Of a stretch of 11,137 nucleotides of DNA, positions 1 to 6,642 are shown piece by piece. How positions within the stretch are numbered: position 1 is the first letter of the stretch; each line of letters begins with the position of its first letter. Origin of the DNA: Anaerolineae bacterium. GTDB taxonomy: Bacteria; Chloroflexota; Anaerolineae; 4572-78; J111. Location of the stretch: NCBI GenBank assembly GCA_020433785.1, contig JAGRCC010000097.1, positions 1 to 11,137 of the forward strand, read 5' to 3'. The notes under the pieces are model-generated. The model worked only from the letters and a program-made list of their open reading frames with translations, was not told the DNA's origin and did no database searches. The position numbers and the translations under genes were made by a program.

Positions 1-547
1 GGCGCAGTTGGGCGCTGCCGATCAACTTCTTGTTTTGCCAGGTAATTTCATAACGATTGGGCATATCGAAGCAGACTGGCCCTAATTTCTGCGCGGCTTT
101 GCGCCGGGCGGCCGTCCCTTCTCGGTCGGCCTGCACCGCCTCAACCCCCAGCCGCGCCAGCCCGTTCAACAAGCCCATACTCAAGACACGATACGACTCC
201 ATGATGCCGCCTACAATGCGCGGGTCGTTTTGGGGAATAATCAGGCTGTAGGTCGCTTCATCGATGTGCAATATGGCCCGTCCGCCGGTTGGCCGGCGGG
301 TCCAGGTGTAACCCCGCTGCTTGACGGCCTCTTCATCGATTTCGGACCAATGCTGGTTGTAACCTAAGCTCAGCGCCGGCGGCTGCCATTGAAAGAAGCG
401 CAAGGTGGGCCATCCGCCATCTTCGGCCAGCGCGTGCAATATCGCTTCGTCAATGGCCATATTCCACGCGCCATCCAGCGGCGGGGTAATCAACAGCCGC
501 CAGGTTGCCGGCGGATAGTTATTTTGAGGTGATGTGGGGTCATTCAT
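1..547 (-). CDS. LipM-like octanoyltransferase / lipoate-protein ligase A family protein (3' end outside window)
   Basis: The minus-strand frame is open from an ATG at 547 to the window edge, giving 182 N-terminal residues (MNDPTSPQNN...). It belongs to the biotin/lipoyl protein ligase superfamily, which attaches octanoyl or lipoyl groups to a lysine of E2 or GcvH proteins in the cytoplasm. Visible family motifs are an N-terminal NMAIDEAIL segment (about residues 29-37), the ligand-loop motif RRPTGGRAILH (84-94), and KKLIGSAQLR (173-182), whose lysine matches the family's conserved catalytic lysine. A cysteine at about 159 in VCFDMPNRYEI sits where LipM octanoyltransferases carry their acyl-accepting Cys, which favours LipM over an ATP-dependent LplA ligase. 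A weak purine-rich AAAGAG precedes the ATG. The gene is divergent from the homoserine dehydrogenase gene, 151 bp away. Roughly the last third is missing. Family is confident; LipM versus LplA is an inference from the Cys. Confidence 0.88.
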   Translation of the reverse strand, partial: MNDPTSPQNNYPPATWRLLITPPLDGAWNMAIDEAILHALAEDGGWPTLRFFQWQPPALSLGYNQHWSEIDEEAVKQRGYTWTRRPTGGRAILHIDEATYSLIIPQNDPRIVGGIMESYRVLSMGLLNGLARLGVEAVQADREGTAARRKAAQKLGPVCFDMPNRYEITWQNKKLIGSAQLR

Positions 548-698
548 GGCTCTTTATTAGGTCGGTAGTCCAAAAAATTCATTTACCAAAAACACTGCTA
601 GATTGTAGCACGGCTAGCGGCAAATCAAAACTTAAAATATTGGCAATTTCAGGGCTTTGGAGTAAATTTGTCCCAACTTTATCATCCGGAGAAGAATT

Positions 699-1739
699 AT
701 GGCTCATAAAATAGCCCTGATCGGGTTTGGCGCCGTTGGCCAGGGGTTAGCCGAGATTTTGCACAATAAAGGGGCATCTCTGCACCAAAGCCTCGGTTTC
801 GAGGCGCAAATTGTGGCGGTGTGTACCTTATCCAAGGGATCGCTTTACCATCCCGACGGTTTAGATGCCGGTATGCTGTTAAATGTGGTTCATAACACCG
901 GTAAGTTCACCGATTATCTCGATCAACCCGGTTTGGAGCGGGGGTGGTCGGCGTTGCAGATTATTCGCGACAGTAACGCTGATACCATTGTGGAGATTAG
1001 CTATACCGACATTAAGACCGGCCAACCGGCCATCGATTACTGCCGGGCGGCGTTTGAAAGTGGTAAAAACGTGGTGACGGCCAATAAAGGGCCGGCGGCG
1101 CTGGCTTATCAGGAATTAACGGCGCTGGCGCGCGCAAAGGGGGTGCGGTGGGGTATCGAAGGCACGGTGATGAGCGGCACCCCGGCGATCCGGCTGCCCA
1201 TCGCGGCCTTGGCCGGCGCGGAGATTCTGGGCGTACGCGGTATTCTCAATGGCACCACCAATTACATCTTAACCCAGATGGAGGCGGGCCTCGATTACCA
1301 AACGGCCTTAAAACAGGCCCAAGAGCTCGGTTATGCCGAAGCCGACCCCACCGCCGATGTCGAAGGCTATGACGCCCTCAGCAAAGTGCTGATTTTGGCC
1401 AATGTGCTGATGGATGTGCCGCTGACGCAAGACGATGTGGTCTGTCAAGGTATTAGCGGGCTGACTTCGGCCGATATCGAGCAGGCCAAGGCGCAAGGCC
1501 GGCGTTGGAAGCTGATCGGCAGCGTTAAACGAGAAGGCGGCTGGATCAAAGCGCAAGTTGCCCCGGAAATGCTACCGCTCAGCGATCCGTTGGCCCATAT
1601 TGCCGGCGCCACCAACGCCATCACCTACGACACAACACTTATGGGACCGATCACCTTAGTGGGTGCCGGCGCCGGGGGCATCGAGACCGGATATTCGCTC
1701 TTGATCGATTTGATCAATATTGAGCGAAAAAATGTTTAG
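699..1739 (+). CDS. hom: Homoserine dehydrogenase, short form without ACT domain
   Basis: Predicted NAD(P)-dependent homoserine dehydrogenase, which reduces aspartate-4-semialdehyde to homoserine on the route to Thr, Met and Ile. The 346-residue protein starts with a Rossmann dinucleotide motif GFGAVGQG (9-16). It continues with TANKGP (127-132), EGTVMSGTPAI (154-164), LNGTTNYILTQM (183-194) and GYAEADPTADVEGYDALSK (211-229). In the last, E214, D225 and K229 align with the substrate-binding Glu and the catalytic Asp and Lys of characterised enzymes. The ATG at 699 has a GGAGAAG Shine-Dalgarno about 4-5 nt upstream. The protein ends soon after the catalytic domain, so the C-terminal ACT domain used for threonine feedback in many bacterial enzymes is absent. 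No thrB or thrC is adjacent; neighbours are the divergent lipoyl gene and a downstream ATPase regulator. Function is well supported. Confidence 0.93.
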   Translation: MAHKIALIGFGAVGQGLAEILHNKGASLHQSLGFEAQIVAVCTLSKGSLYHPDGLDAGMLLNVVHNTGKFTDYLDQPGLERGWSALQIIRDSNADTIVEISYTDIKTGQPAIDYCRAAFESGKNVVTANKGPAALAYQELTALARAKGVRWGIEGTVMSGTPAIRLPIAALAGAEILGVRGILNGTTNYILTQMEAGLDYQTALKQAQELGYAEADPTADVEGYDALSKVLILANVLMDVPLTQDDVVCQGISGLTSADIEQAKAQGRRWKLIGSVKREGGWIKAQVAPEMLPLSDPLAHIAGATNAITYDTTLMGPITLVGAGAGGIETGYSLLIDLINIERKNV

Positions 1740-1747
1740 TGAGATGG

Positions 1748-1831
1748 ATTGATAGTTGGATAGAGGGTGCGTAGTCCTGATTTTGATAAAAAACTCAACC
1801 ATCCAACTAACTAACTGACTGACTAATCAAT
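1748..1831. repeat. Imperfect inverted repeat containing a tetranucleotide (A/G)ACT tract, 3' of hom
   Basis: Just after the hom stop, AGTTGGAT (1754-1761) is an exact inverted match to ATCCAACT (1801-1808). The adjoining ATTGAT (1748-1753) matches ATCAAT (1826-1831). Between the two right-hand segments lie tandem tetranucleotides: AACT three times and GACT twice, at 1805-1824. The structure can be read as one longer hairpin whose right arm was expanded by slippage. It could serve as a weak transcript end for hom, but there is no clear T-run after it, so no terminator is claimed. Confidence 0.5.
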
Positions 1832-1839
1832 AGATCATA

Positions 1840-1868
1840 TTGAAGTTAAACGAGAAGACAGGTATACT
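1840..1868 (+). promoter_or_regulatory. Putative sigma-70-type promoter for the ATPase-wHTH gene
   Basis: TTGAAG (1840-1845) and TATACT (1863-1868) are separated by 17 nt. They match the -35 and -10 consensus at four and five of six positions. The implied start lies near 1875, leaving a leader of about 125 nt before the ATG at 2000. That leader contains a small inverted repeat, AGCCA (1911-1915) with TGGCT (1923-1927). Prediction from sequence only. Confidence 0.45.
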
Positions 1869-1999
1869 AAAAAGACAGCTATCAATATTTTTCTTAGTGG
1901 CAGCTACAATAGCCAACCATGATGGCTCAGCCGTGATCTTTCCCCCTGAAGGACACGACTGGCGGCTAATCGCTGACCGCTAACGACTTAAAAGCCACA

Positions 2000-3358
2000 A
2001 TGAACTACACGAATGCCGCTTTTCCCGGTGCGCCGATTCGCGCTAAAGAATTAGATTATTTGGTAACCCATTTGCGGGCCGGTTGGTGCTGTGCGGTGGT
2101 CGGACCGAGCAATACAGGAAAATCATTCCTGTTGAAATCATTACTAATGGAAGAAGTGGTCCAACACTGCACCAAAACCGGCTGGCTCACCCCGATCATC
2201 GTGTTTGTCGACTGTTTAGAAGCCGGCGACAGCGAACACGCTTTTTATGAGCTTTTGTTACGCCGCACCATCGAAACGTTGGCTTATCATGATGAAGTGG
2301 CGGCCATATTACCCTCGCTACGCGAATTTCACCGCGAGCTCCTGCAAGCCGGCCCATCAGAGGTAACGGTTCGAGCCCTGTACGCCAGCAGTGTTAGAAT
2401 GGTCTGCCAGCACCACCAGGCCCAGCTTATTTTGATCTTAGATGAGTTTTACGATGTCTTTCGGCATCTGCCACCCTGGCCGTTCCGTCAATTACGGGCG
2501 TTACACGATGGATTGCAGCGGCAGTTGTGTTTTGTAACCGCCACCTCCCACTTTCTGGAGAATTTGCGGCCGGATGCGGCCGTGTACGAATTTCGAGAGT
2601 TATTCCAACTGCATACCATGATGCTTTACCCGTTATCCCCGGCCGATGCCCAAGCTTTTATCACCTATCTGGCCGACCGCCAGGGCGAGACCGTTTCACC
2701 GGAAAATCGGCAGCGCTTGCTCGAATTATCGGGCGGGCACCCCGGCTTATTGGAGCGTATCTACAGCGTGGCCACGCTAACGCAGGTCAATATGATGGCA
2801 CCGCTGGAAATGACCACGGCTGAGCTAATTAACTTACCGCCGGTGCAAAAGGAGTGCCAACGGCTGTGGAATGAATTGGAAGCCGAACAAGAGGGACTGT
2901 TAGCGCTGCTGTCCGATAGTACAACAGCGTTAACGGCTCAGCAGGAGGCGCTGTTGAGTCGCAAAGGGTTAATCACCCAAACGGCTGGCCAATCCCAAAT
3001 TTTCAGTCTGGTGCTGGCCCAATTCATCGAGACGACGTACGGCCACCAAATCGATAAGGACACGGAGACCGGCGTATGGGTTGACGCCGACACCGGTCAA
3101 ATCTTCGTCGGCGACGAAGAGATCACGCTGGTATTAAGCGAGCCGCAGCGAAAATTGATCCAATTTTTGTGCGATCGGGTCGGAACGGTATGCAGTTACG
3201 ATGATATCGCCGTGGGTGTGTGGGGCATCGGCGAAGGCGTTAGCCCCGGCGCGATTTATGAGCTGGTGAAGCGCGTCCGGCAAAAGATCGAGCCGGATTG
3301 GAAGAAACCGCGCTATATTGTCACCGTGCCGGGCAAAGGCTACCGCTTAGAGCCGTGA
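2000..3358 (+). CDS. P-loop (AAA/STAND-like) ATPase fused to a C-terminal OmpR/PhoB-type winged-helix DNA-binding domain
   Basis: A 452-residue two-module protein, probably a cytoplasmic ATP-dependent transcription regulator. The N-terminal ATPase shows Walker A GPSNTGKS (35-42), a Walker B strand LILILDEF (143-150), a sensor-like CFVTATSH (177-184), and LYPLSPADAQAF (209-220) followed by LSGGHPGLLERI (243-254). The last two are typical of archaeal-ATPase/ORC-CDC6-like and STAND NTPases. Residues about 355-452 form a winged helix of the response-regulator type: a strand pair (VDADTGQIFVGDEEITL), LSEPQRKLIQFLCDR, a recognition-helix region GAIYELVKRVRQKI, and the closing wing VTVPGKGYRLEP. No receiver domain, membrane helix or histidine kinase is present, so the signal input is unknown. 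The ATG at 2000 lacks an obvious Shine-Dalgarno (ACTTAAAAGCCACA precedes it). Palindromic tandem repeats lie just downstream and could be its operator, which is inference only. Target genes are unknown. Confidence 0.85.
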   Translation: MNYTNAAFPGAPIRAKELDYLVTHLRAGWCCAVVGPSNTGKSFLLKSLLMEEVVQHCTKTGWLTPIIVFVDCLEAGDSEHAFYELLLRRTIETLAYHDEVAAILPSLREFHRELLQAGPSEVTVRALYASSVRMVCQHHQAQLILILDEFYDVFRHLPPWPFRQLRALHDGLQRQLCFVTATSHFLENLRPDAAVYEFRELFQLHTMMLYPLSPADAQAFITYLADRQGETVSPENRQRLLELSGGHPGLLERIYSVATLTQVNMMAPLEMTTAELINLPPVQKECQRLWNELEAEQEGLLALLSDSTTALTAQQEALLSRKGLITQTAGQSQIFSLVLAQFIETTYGHQIDKDTETGVWVDADTGQIFVGDEEITLVLSEPQRKLIQFLCDRVGTVCSYDDIAVGVWGIGEGVSPGAIYELVKRVRQKIEPDWKKPRYIVTVPGKGYRLEP

Positions 3359-3378
3359 TGTTGATGTATTTATCTTTA

Positions 3379-3477
3379 GAGCGACAAAGCTTGCTTTGTC
3401 ATCTACGGCCAGGTCAACGTAAATTTGGAGCGACAAAGCTTGCTTTGTCATTTATGGCCAGGTCAACGTAAACTTTG
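3379..3477. repeat. Two tandem 49/50-bp repeats, each with a perfect palindrome
   Basis: Copy 1 (3379-3427) and copy 2 (3428-3477) both begin GAGCGACAAAGC and contain GGCCAGGTCAACGTAAA. They differ by two C/T changes (ATCTACGG against ATTTATGG) and one inserted base near the end. Each copy carries the palindrome GACAAAGC-TT-GCTTTGTC, at 3383-3400 and 3432-3449. A further inverted partial copy, CTTTGACGCTCT (3473-3484), matches the reverse complement of 3378-3389 at 11 of 12 bases. The array fills the gap between the ATPase-wHTH gene and the Gfo/Idh/MocA gene. It could be an operator array, a REP-like element or mRNA hairpins; none has a following T-run. Confidence 0.85.
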
Positions 3478-3517
3478 ACGCTCTGGATTTTTATTTTCAA
3501 GGAGAAATAACCCATCT

Positions 3518-4618
3518 ATGACGCCAACTAAAATCGGACTTATCGGCTGCGGCAATATCAGCGATACTTACCTCAAAAACGGCCAGAAATTCGATATTCT
3601 CGACATCACCGCCGTGGCAGATTTGGATTTTGAACGAGCCAGAGCCAAAGCCGAGCTATATGGGGTAAAAGCCTATACGCCCGTCGATATTCTGGCCGAT
3701 CCGGACATCGAAATTGTGATTAACCTGACCATTCCGGCGGCGCACTACGAAGTTAGCCTGGCGGCCATCGATGCCGGTAAATCGGTCTATAGTGAAAAGC
3801 CGTTGGCGACCCGGCTGGATGATGGGCGGCGATTATTAGCCGCAGCTCAAGCTAAAGGCGTGCGTATCGGCTGCGCCCCCGACACATTTCTGGGCGGCGG
3901 GCTGCAAACCTGCCGCAAGCTCATCGATGACGGCGTAATTGGCCGGCCGCTGGCCGCCACCGCCTTTATGATGTCGCACGGCCCTGAAGGTTGGCATCCC
4001 GACCCTGAATTCTTCTACCAGCCGGGCGCCGGCCCCATGTTCGATATGGGGCCCTATTATTTGACCGCCTTAATCGCATTGCTCGGTCCGATCCGGCGCG
4101 TAACCGGTTTAGCGCGCATTTCGTTCCGTGACCGTATTATCGGCAGCGGGGCGAAAAAAGGCCAAACCATTGTGGTTCATACGCCCACCCACGTAACCGG
4201 CTTGCTCGACTTTGCCGGCGGCGCGGTCGGTACGCTGATTACCAGCTTCGATGTGTGGGGCTCGCAGCTGCCGCGCCTGGAAATCTACGGCAGCGAGGGT
4301 ACCCTGACCGTGCCTGACCCCAATACGTTCGGCGGGCCGGTTTTACTGCGTCAAGCCGGCCAATCTGAATGGCGCGAGGTTGAATTGTCGCATCCTTATA
4401 CCGAAAACCGTCGTGGCCTGGGCTTGGCCGATTTGGCTTACGCTTTACGCTCCGATCGCCCCCATCGGGCCAATGGAGCAATGGCCTTACACGTGCTGGA
4501 AGCGATGCAGTCCTTTTTGGATTCCTCGCAAGCCGGCCGGCACATCGAGCTGACGAGTCGCTGCGAGCAGCCGGCCGCGTTGCCGACTGGCTTGCCGATC
4601 GGCACGTTGGATGAGTAA
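3518..4618 (+). CDS. Gfo/Idh/MocA family NAD(P)-dependent oxidoreductase
   Basis: A 366-residue soluble dehydrogenase of the glucose-fructose oxidoreductase / inositol dehydrogenase / MocA family, which oxidises or reduces sugars, inositols and related polyols. The N-terminal Rossmann fold has GLIGCGNIS (7-15) and an acidic residue after the second strand (VADLDF, 33-38). The signature EKPLA (93-97) carries the family's conserved lysine (K94). The C-terminal half has PGAGPMFDMGPYYLTALIAL (169-188), where D176 and Y180 fall at the usual substrate-site positions; the position commonly held by catalytic His is not certain. A GGAGAA Shine-Dalgarno lies about 11 nt before the ATG. The gene follows the palindromic tandem repeats and the ATPase regulator on the same strand, so it may be that regulator's target. 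No transporter or kinase is adjacent, so the substrate cannot be assigned. Confidence 0.9.
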   Translation: MTPTKIGLIGCGNISDTYLKNGQKFDILDITAVADLDFERARAKAELYGVKAYTPVDILADPDIEIVINLTIPAAHYEVSLAAIDAGKSVYSEKPLATRLDDGRRLLAAAQAKGVRIGCAPDTFLGGGLQTCRKLIDDGVIGRPLAATAFMMSHGPEGWHPDPEFFYQPGAGPMFDMGPYYLTALIALLGPIRRVTGLARISFRDRIIGSGAKKGQTIVVHTPTHVTGLLDFAGGAVGTLITSFDVWGSQLPRLEIYGSEGTLTVPDPNTFGGPVLLRQAGQSEWREVELSHPYTENRRGLGLADLAYALRSDRPHRANGAMALHVLEAMQSFLDSSQAGRHIELTSRCEQPAALPTGLPIGTLDE

Positions 4619-4644
4619 CCTTTAAAATCATCCTGGTCAAACAA

Positions 4645-4710
4645 CTAGTTTAAATACTAGACAGAATATTAGTTCACAATCCCCCCAAATGGCTAGCGCA
4701 AATGTTTGGG
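4645..4710. repeat. Short inverted repeats in the gap before the flavoprotein gene
   Basis: The 149-bp gap between the oxidoreductase and the flavoprotein holds two small inverted repeats. CTAGT (4645-4649) pairs with ACTAG (4656-4660). CCCAAA (4684-4689) pairs with TTTGGG (4705-4710) around an inner GCTAGC (4692-4697). Neither is followed by a T-run, and I could not place a convincing promoter here. They may be operator or weak terminator elements. Confidence 0.3.
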
Positions 4711-4767
4711 ATATCGCTTATATTAAAAGTGCAATAATTCTACCTTCTCTATCATAGGAGTACCACA

Positions 4768-6036
4768 ATGAAGAACAAGACAAACCCTAGAATACTTGTA
4801 TTAGGTGGCGGATTTGGTGGCTTAGAAACGGCTTTTTATTTACGTATGCGTCTCGGAAACCAAGCCGACATCACTTTAGTATCAGATAAAGATCATTTCC
4901 TCTTTAAACCGAACACGATATACATTCCCTTTGGCCAGGATGTGGAGCGGCTGAAAATCCCATTAGAAGCGCCGCTGAAACGGCGAAACATCCGTTTTAT
5001 TCAGAGCCAGGCCCATCAGGTGGACTCAATCCACCGGACGGTCGATACCGGAGCCGGCACCGAACCCTTTGATTATTTGGTAGTAGCTACCGGAGCCGGT
5101 ATGCGCCCTGAGGAGATTCCGGGGCTGAAGGAGTACGGGCATAATATCTGGACGCCTGAAGAAATGCTGGCCTTGCGTCACGAATTTGAGGCTCTAGCCG
5201 GTGAAGCGTCCGCCACAAGCAAGCGCCGCGTGCTGTTTTTGGTGCCACCCAACAATAAACACGCCGGCCCGCTGTACGAGATAGCGTTTCTGTTCGACTC
5301 CTGGCTGCAAAAGAACGGTCAGCATGACGGTATCGACCTAATTTTGACCACCTGTGAGGACAGTTACCTACAATCTTTTGGCGACCGATTCGATTCAATT
5401 ATTAGCCAAGAGTTTGATCGACGCCATATCGCCGCTTATAAGCAGTATATAGTCGAACGGGTTGAGCCTAACGAAGTGGTTTATCAAAATGGACAGTCGG
5501 TTCCCTACGATTTATTAGTCTCCTTCCCGCCCTACGTGGCCTCGACGCCGTTCCTGGGCCTGCCTTCCGATCCGAGAGGATTTGTCACTACCTACCAGGA
5601 AAGCCGCCGGGTCATCGAGTGTCCGTCTATTTATGCCGTTGGTGATATTTCCAATTTCCCGGTGAAACAAGCCTATCTGGCGGTGCTGCAAGCCGATGCC
5701 GCAGCCGAGCATATTGCGGCCGAAATCTTGAAAACCGAACCGACCATCAGCTACTCCCATCCGGTTAGCATGTATGTATTGGATGAGTTTGATACGGCCA
5801 CCTTTGCCCAGATTCCTCTAGAAGTCAAAAATTTCTACCAGCAGTCGGCTGAGGTACCCGCCGACGATGGCGAAACCTACCGGGTTGGGTCGTCGCCGGT
5901 GTGGCACTACGGCAAGAAATTATTGGGAATGTACTTACCCCAACGATTTAGAGCCGGTAAACCGTTACACTCAGGCGTAGCCTGGCAAGGAATGGAAGCC
6001 GGGTTAAAGATGTTATCGCAAGTTTTAACAAATTAG
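4768..6036 (+). CDS. FAD-dependent pyridine nucleotide-disulfide family oxidoreductase, SQR/NDH-2-like, lacking SQR cysteines
   Basis: A 422-residue two-dinucleotide-binding-domain flavoprotein related to sulfide:quinone oxidoreductases, flavocytochrome c dehydrogenases and type II NADH dehydrogenases. The FAD site is shown by ILVLGGGFGGLETAFYLR (9-26), DYLVVATGAG (102-111) and YAVGDISNFP (289-298). Canonical SQR carries three conserved cysteines for sulfide oxidation; here the only cysteines are C196 and C285. The segment PNNKHAGPLYEIAF (161-174) aligns with the SQR region that normally has Cys shortly before GPxYE, replaced here by Lys/His. The C-terminal WHYGKKLLGMYLPQRFRAGK and a terminal amphipathic stretch resemble the membrane-associating end of SQR/NDH-2 proteins. 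Start is supported by TAGGAG about 7 nt before ATG. Two universal stress protein genes follow. Likely an electron-transfer protein feeding the quinone pool, but donor and acceptor are not determinable. Confidence 0.85.
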   Translation: MKNKTNPRILVLGGGFGGLETAFYLRMRLGNQADITLVSDKDHFLFKPNTIYIPFGQDVERLKIPLEAPLKRRNIRFIQSQAHQVDSIHRTVDTGAGTEPFDYLVVATGAGMRPEEIPGLKEYGHNIWTPEEMLALRHEFEALAGEASATSKRRVLFLVPPNNKHAGPLYEIAFLFDSWLQKNGQHDGIDLILTTCEDSYLQSFGDRFDSIISQEFDRRHIAAYKQYIVERVEPNEVVYQNGQSVPYDLLVSFPPYVASTPFLGLPSDPRGFVTTYQESRRVIECPSIYAVGDISNFPVKQAYLAVLQADAAAEHIAAEILKTEPTISYSHPVSMYVLDEFDTATFAQIPLEVKNFYQQSAEVPADDGETYRVGSSPVWHYGKKLLGMYLPQRFRAGKPLHSGVAWQGMEAGLKMLSQVLTN

Positions 6037-6040
6037 AATG

Positions 6041-6105
6041 GGTTCATCTCAAAGTAGGGCAAACTTAAGTTTGCCCTACCACAACCCAAACTATTGAGAC
6101 GATCC
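6041..6105. repeat. 65-bp palindromic element with imperfect terminal inverted repeats (REP/MITE-like)
   Basis: The centre is a perfect 26-bp palindrome at 6054-6079: arm GTAGGGCAAAC, loop TTAA, arm GTTTGCCCTAC. Further out, GGTTCATCTCAA (6041-6052) matches the reverse complement of TTGAGACGATCC (6094-6105) at 10 of 12 bases. The terminal repeats therefore enclose the central hairpin. The element lies wholly between the flavoprotein stop and the first usp gene. It could end the upstream transcript or be a non-autonomous mobile repeat; there is no T-run after the stem and no exact target duplication was seen. Confidence 0.7.
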
Positions 6106-6135
6106 TTGAAATGATAATAAAAGGATAGACGAGCC

Positions 6136-6609
6136 ATGTTTAAGCATATTTTGCTTCCTTTAGACGGCTCCGACCTGGCGGAAAAAGCGCTGCCGCTTGC
6201 CGTCGCCCTAGCGCACCAATTTGGTAGCGAGATCATTTTGATCCGCATGGTCGAAGTTTTCTATCCGACATTACTGGCACCTCATCTAACTTCGGCCACA
6301 GCTGTCACTATCTCTGAGTCTTATGCCCAAGCCCACCGGGCTGCGGAGGACTATCTATTAGCCCAACAAGCACACCTGCGGCAGCAAGGCTTAAATGTTG
6401 ACGTGACCATATGTGAGGGCCCTCCTGCCGACGGGATACTATACACCGCCAGTGAATACGATGTAGACTGCATTGTCATGTCTACTCACGGCCGAGGCGG
6501 GCTGGCCCGTTGGACGCTGGGCAGCGTCGCCGACAAAGTAGCCCGTCACGCACCTTGCCCAGTTTTGTTAGTCAGGCAAAACGCCGTCATCGATCAGGAT
6601 AATTCATAA
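6136..6609 (+). CDS. Universal stress protein, UspA family (first of pair)
   Basis: A 157-residue single-domain universal stress protein, a cytoplasmic nucleotide-binding protein that usually acts as a dimer in stress or energy-limited states. The first strand and loop are KHILLPLDGSDLAEKALP (3-20), with the conserved Asp at residue 10. The C-terminal ATP-binding motif region is MSTHGRGGLARWTLGS (115-130), followed by VARHAPCPVLLVR. This keeps the HG-x9-GS part of the ATP-binding class, although the first Gly of G-2x-G is Ser. A segment of about 20 residues after strand 2 (about 43-62) is variable. AAGGA lies about 11 nt before the ATG. The second usp gene starts 33 bp downstream, so the two are probably co-transcribed. 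The partner system is unknown. Confidence 0.92.
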   Translation: MFKHILLPLDGSDLAEKALPLAVALAHQFGSEIILIRMVEVFYPTLLAPHLTSATAVTISESYAQAHRAAEDYLLAQQAHLRQQGLNVDVTICEGPPADGILYTASEYDVDCIVMSTHGRGGLARWTLGSVADKVARHAPCPVLLVRQNAVIDQDNS

Positions 6610-6642
6610 CCCTGGATACCTCATCCATCACGGAGATAGCGC

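Noticed and set aside
657..685. Promoter TTGGAG-17-TATCAT for hom
   Set aside because: The implied start would fall within or after the GGAGAAG ribosome binding site, leaving no usable leader, and the -35 match is poor.
505..714. Plus-strand open frame of 69 codons covering the start of the lipoyl gene and the start of hom
   Set aside because: It overlaps the convincing starts of both neighbouring genes, lacks a ribosome binding site and has no recognisable motif.
3379..3477. Possible CRISPR-like array
   Set aside because: Only two copies that are directly tandem with no unique spacers, and no cas genes nearby.
4239..4640. Minus-strand open frame of 133 codons inside the Gfo/Idh/MocA gene
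   Set aside because: Arg/Ser/Pro-rich antisense shadow of a well-supported gene; no start signal or family motif.
4768..6036. Straight annotation as sulfide:quinone oxidoreductase
   Set aside because: The conserved catalytic cysteines are absent, so only the wider flavoprotein superfamily is claimed.
6054..6079. Intrinsic terminator for the flavoprotein gene
   Set aside because: The stem is strong, but CACAACCC follows instead of a T-run, so it is listed as a repeat element; a terminator role is left open.
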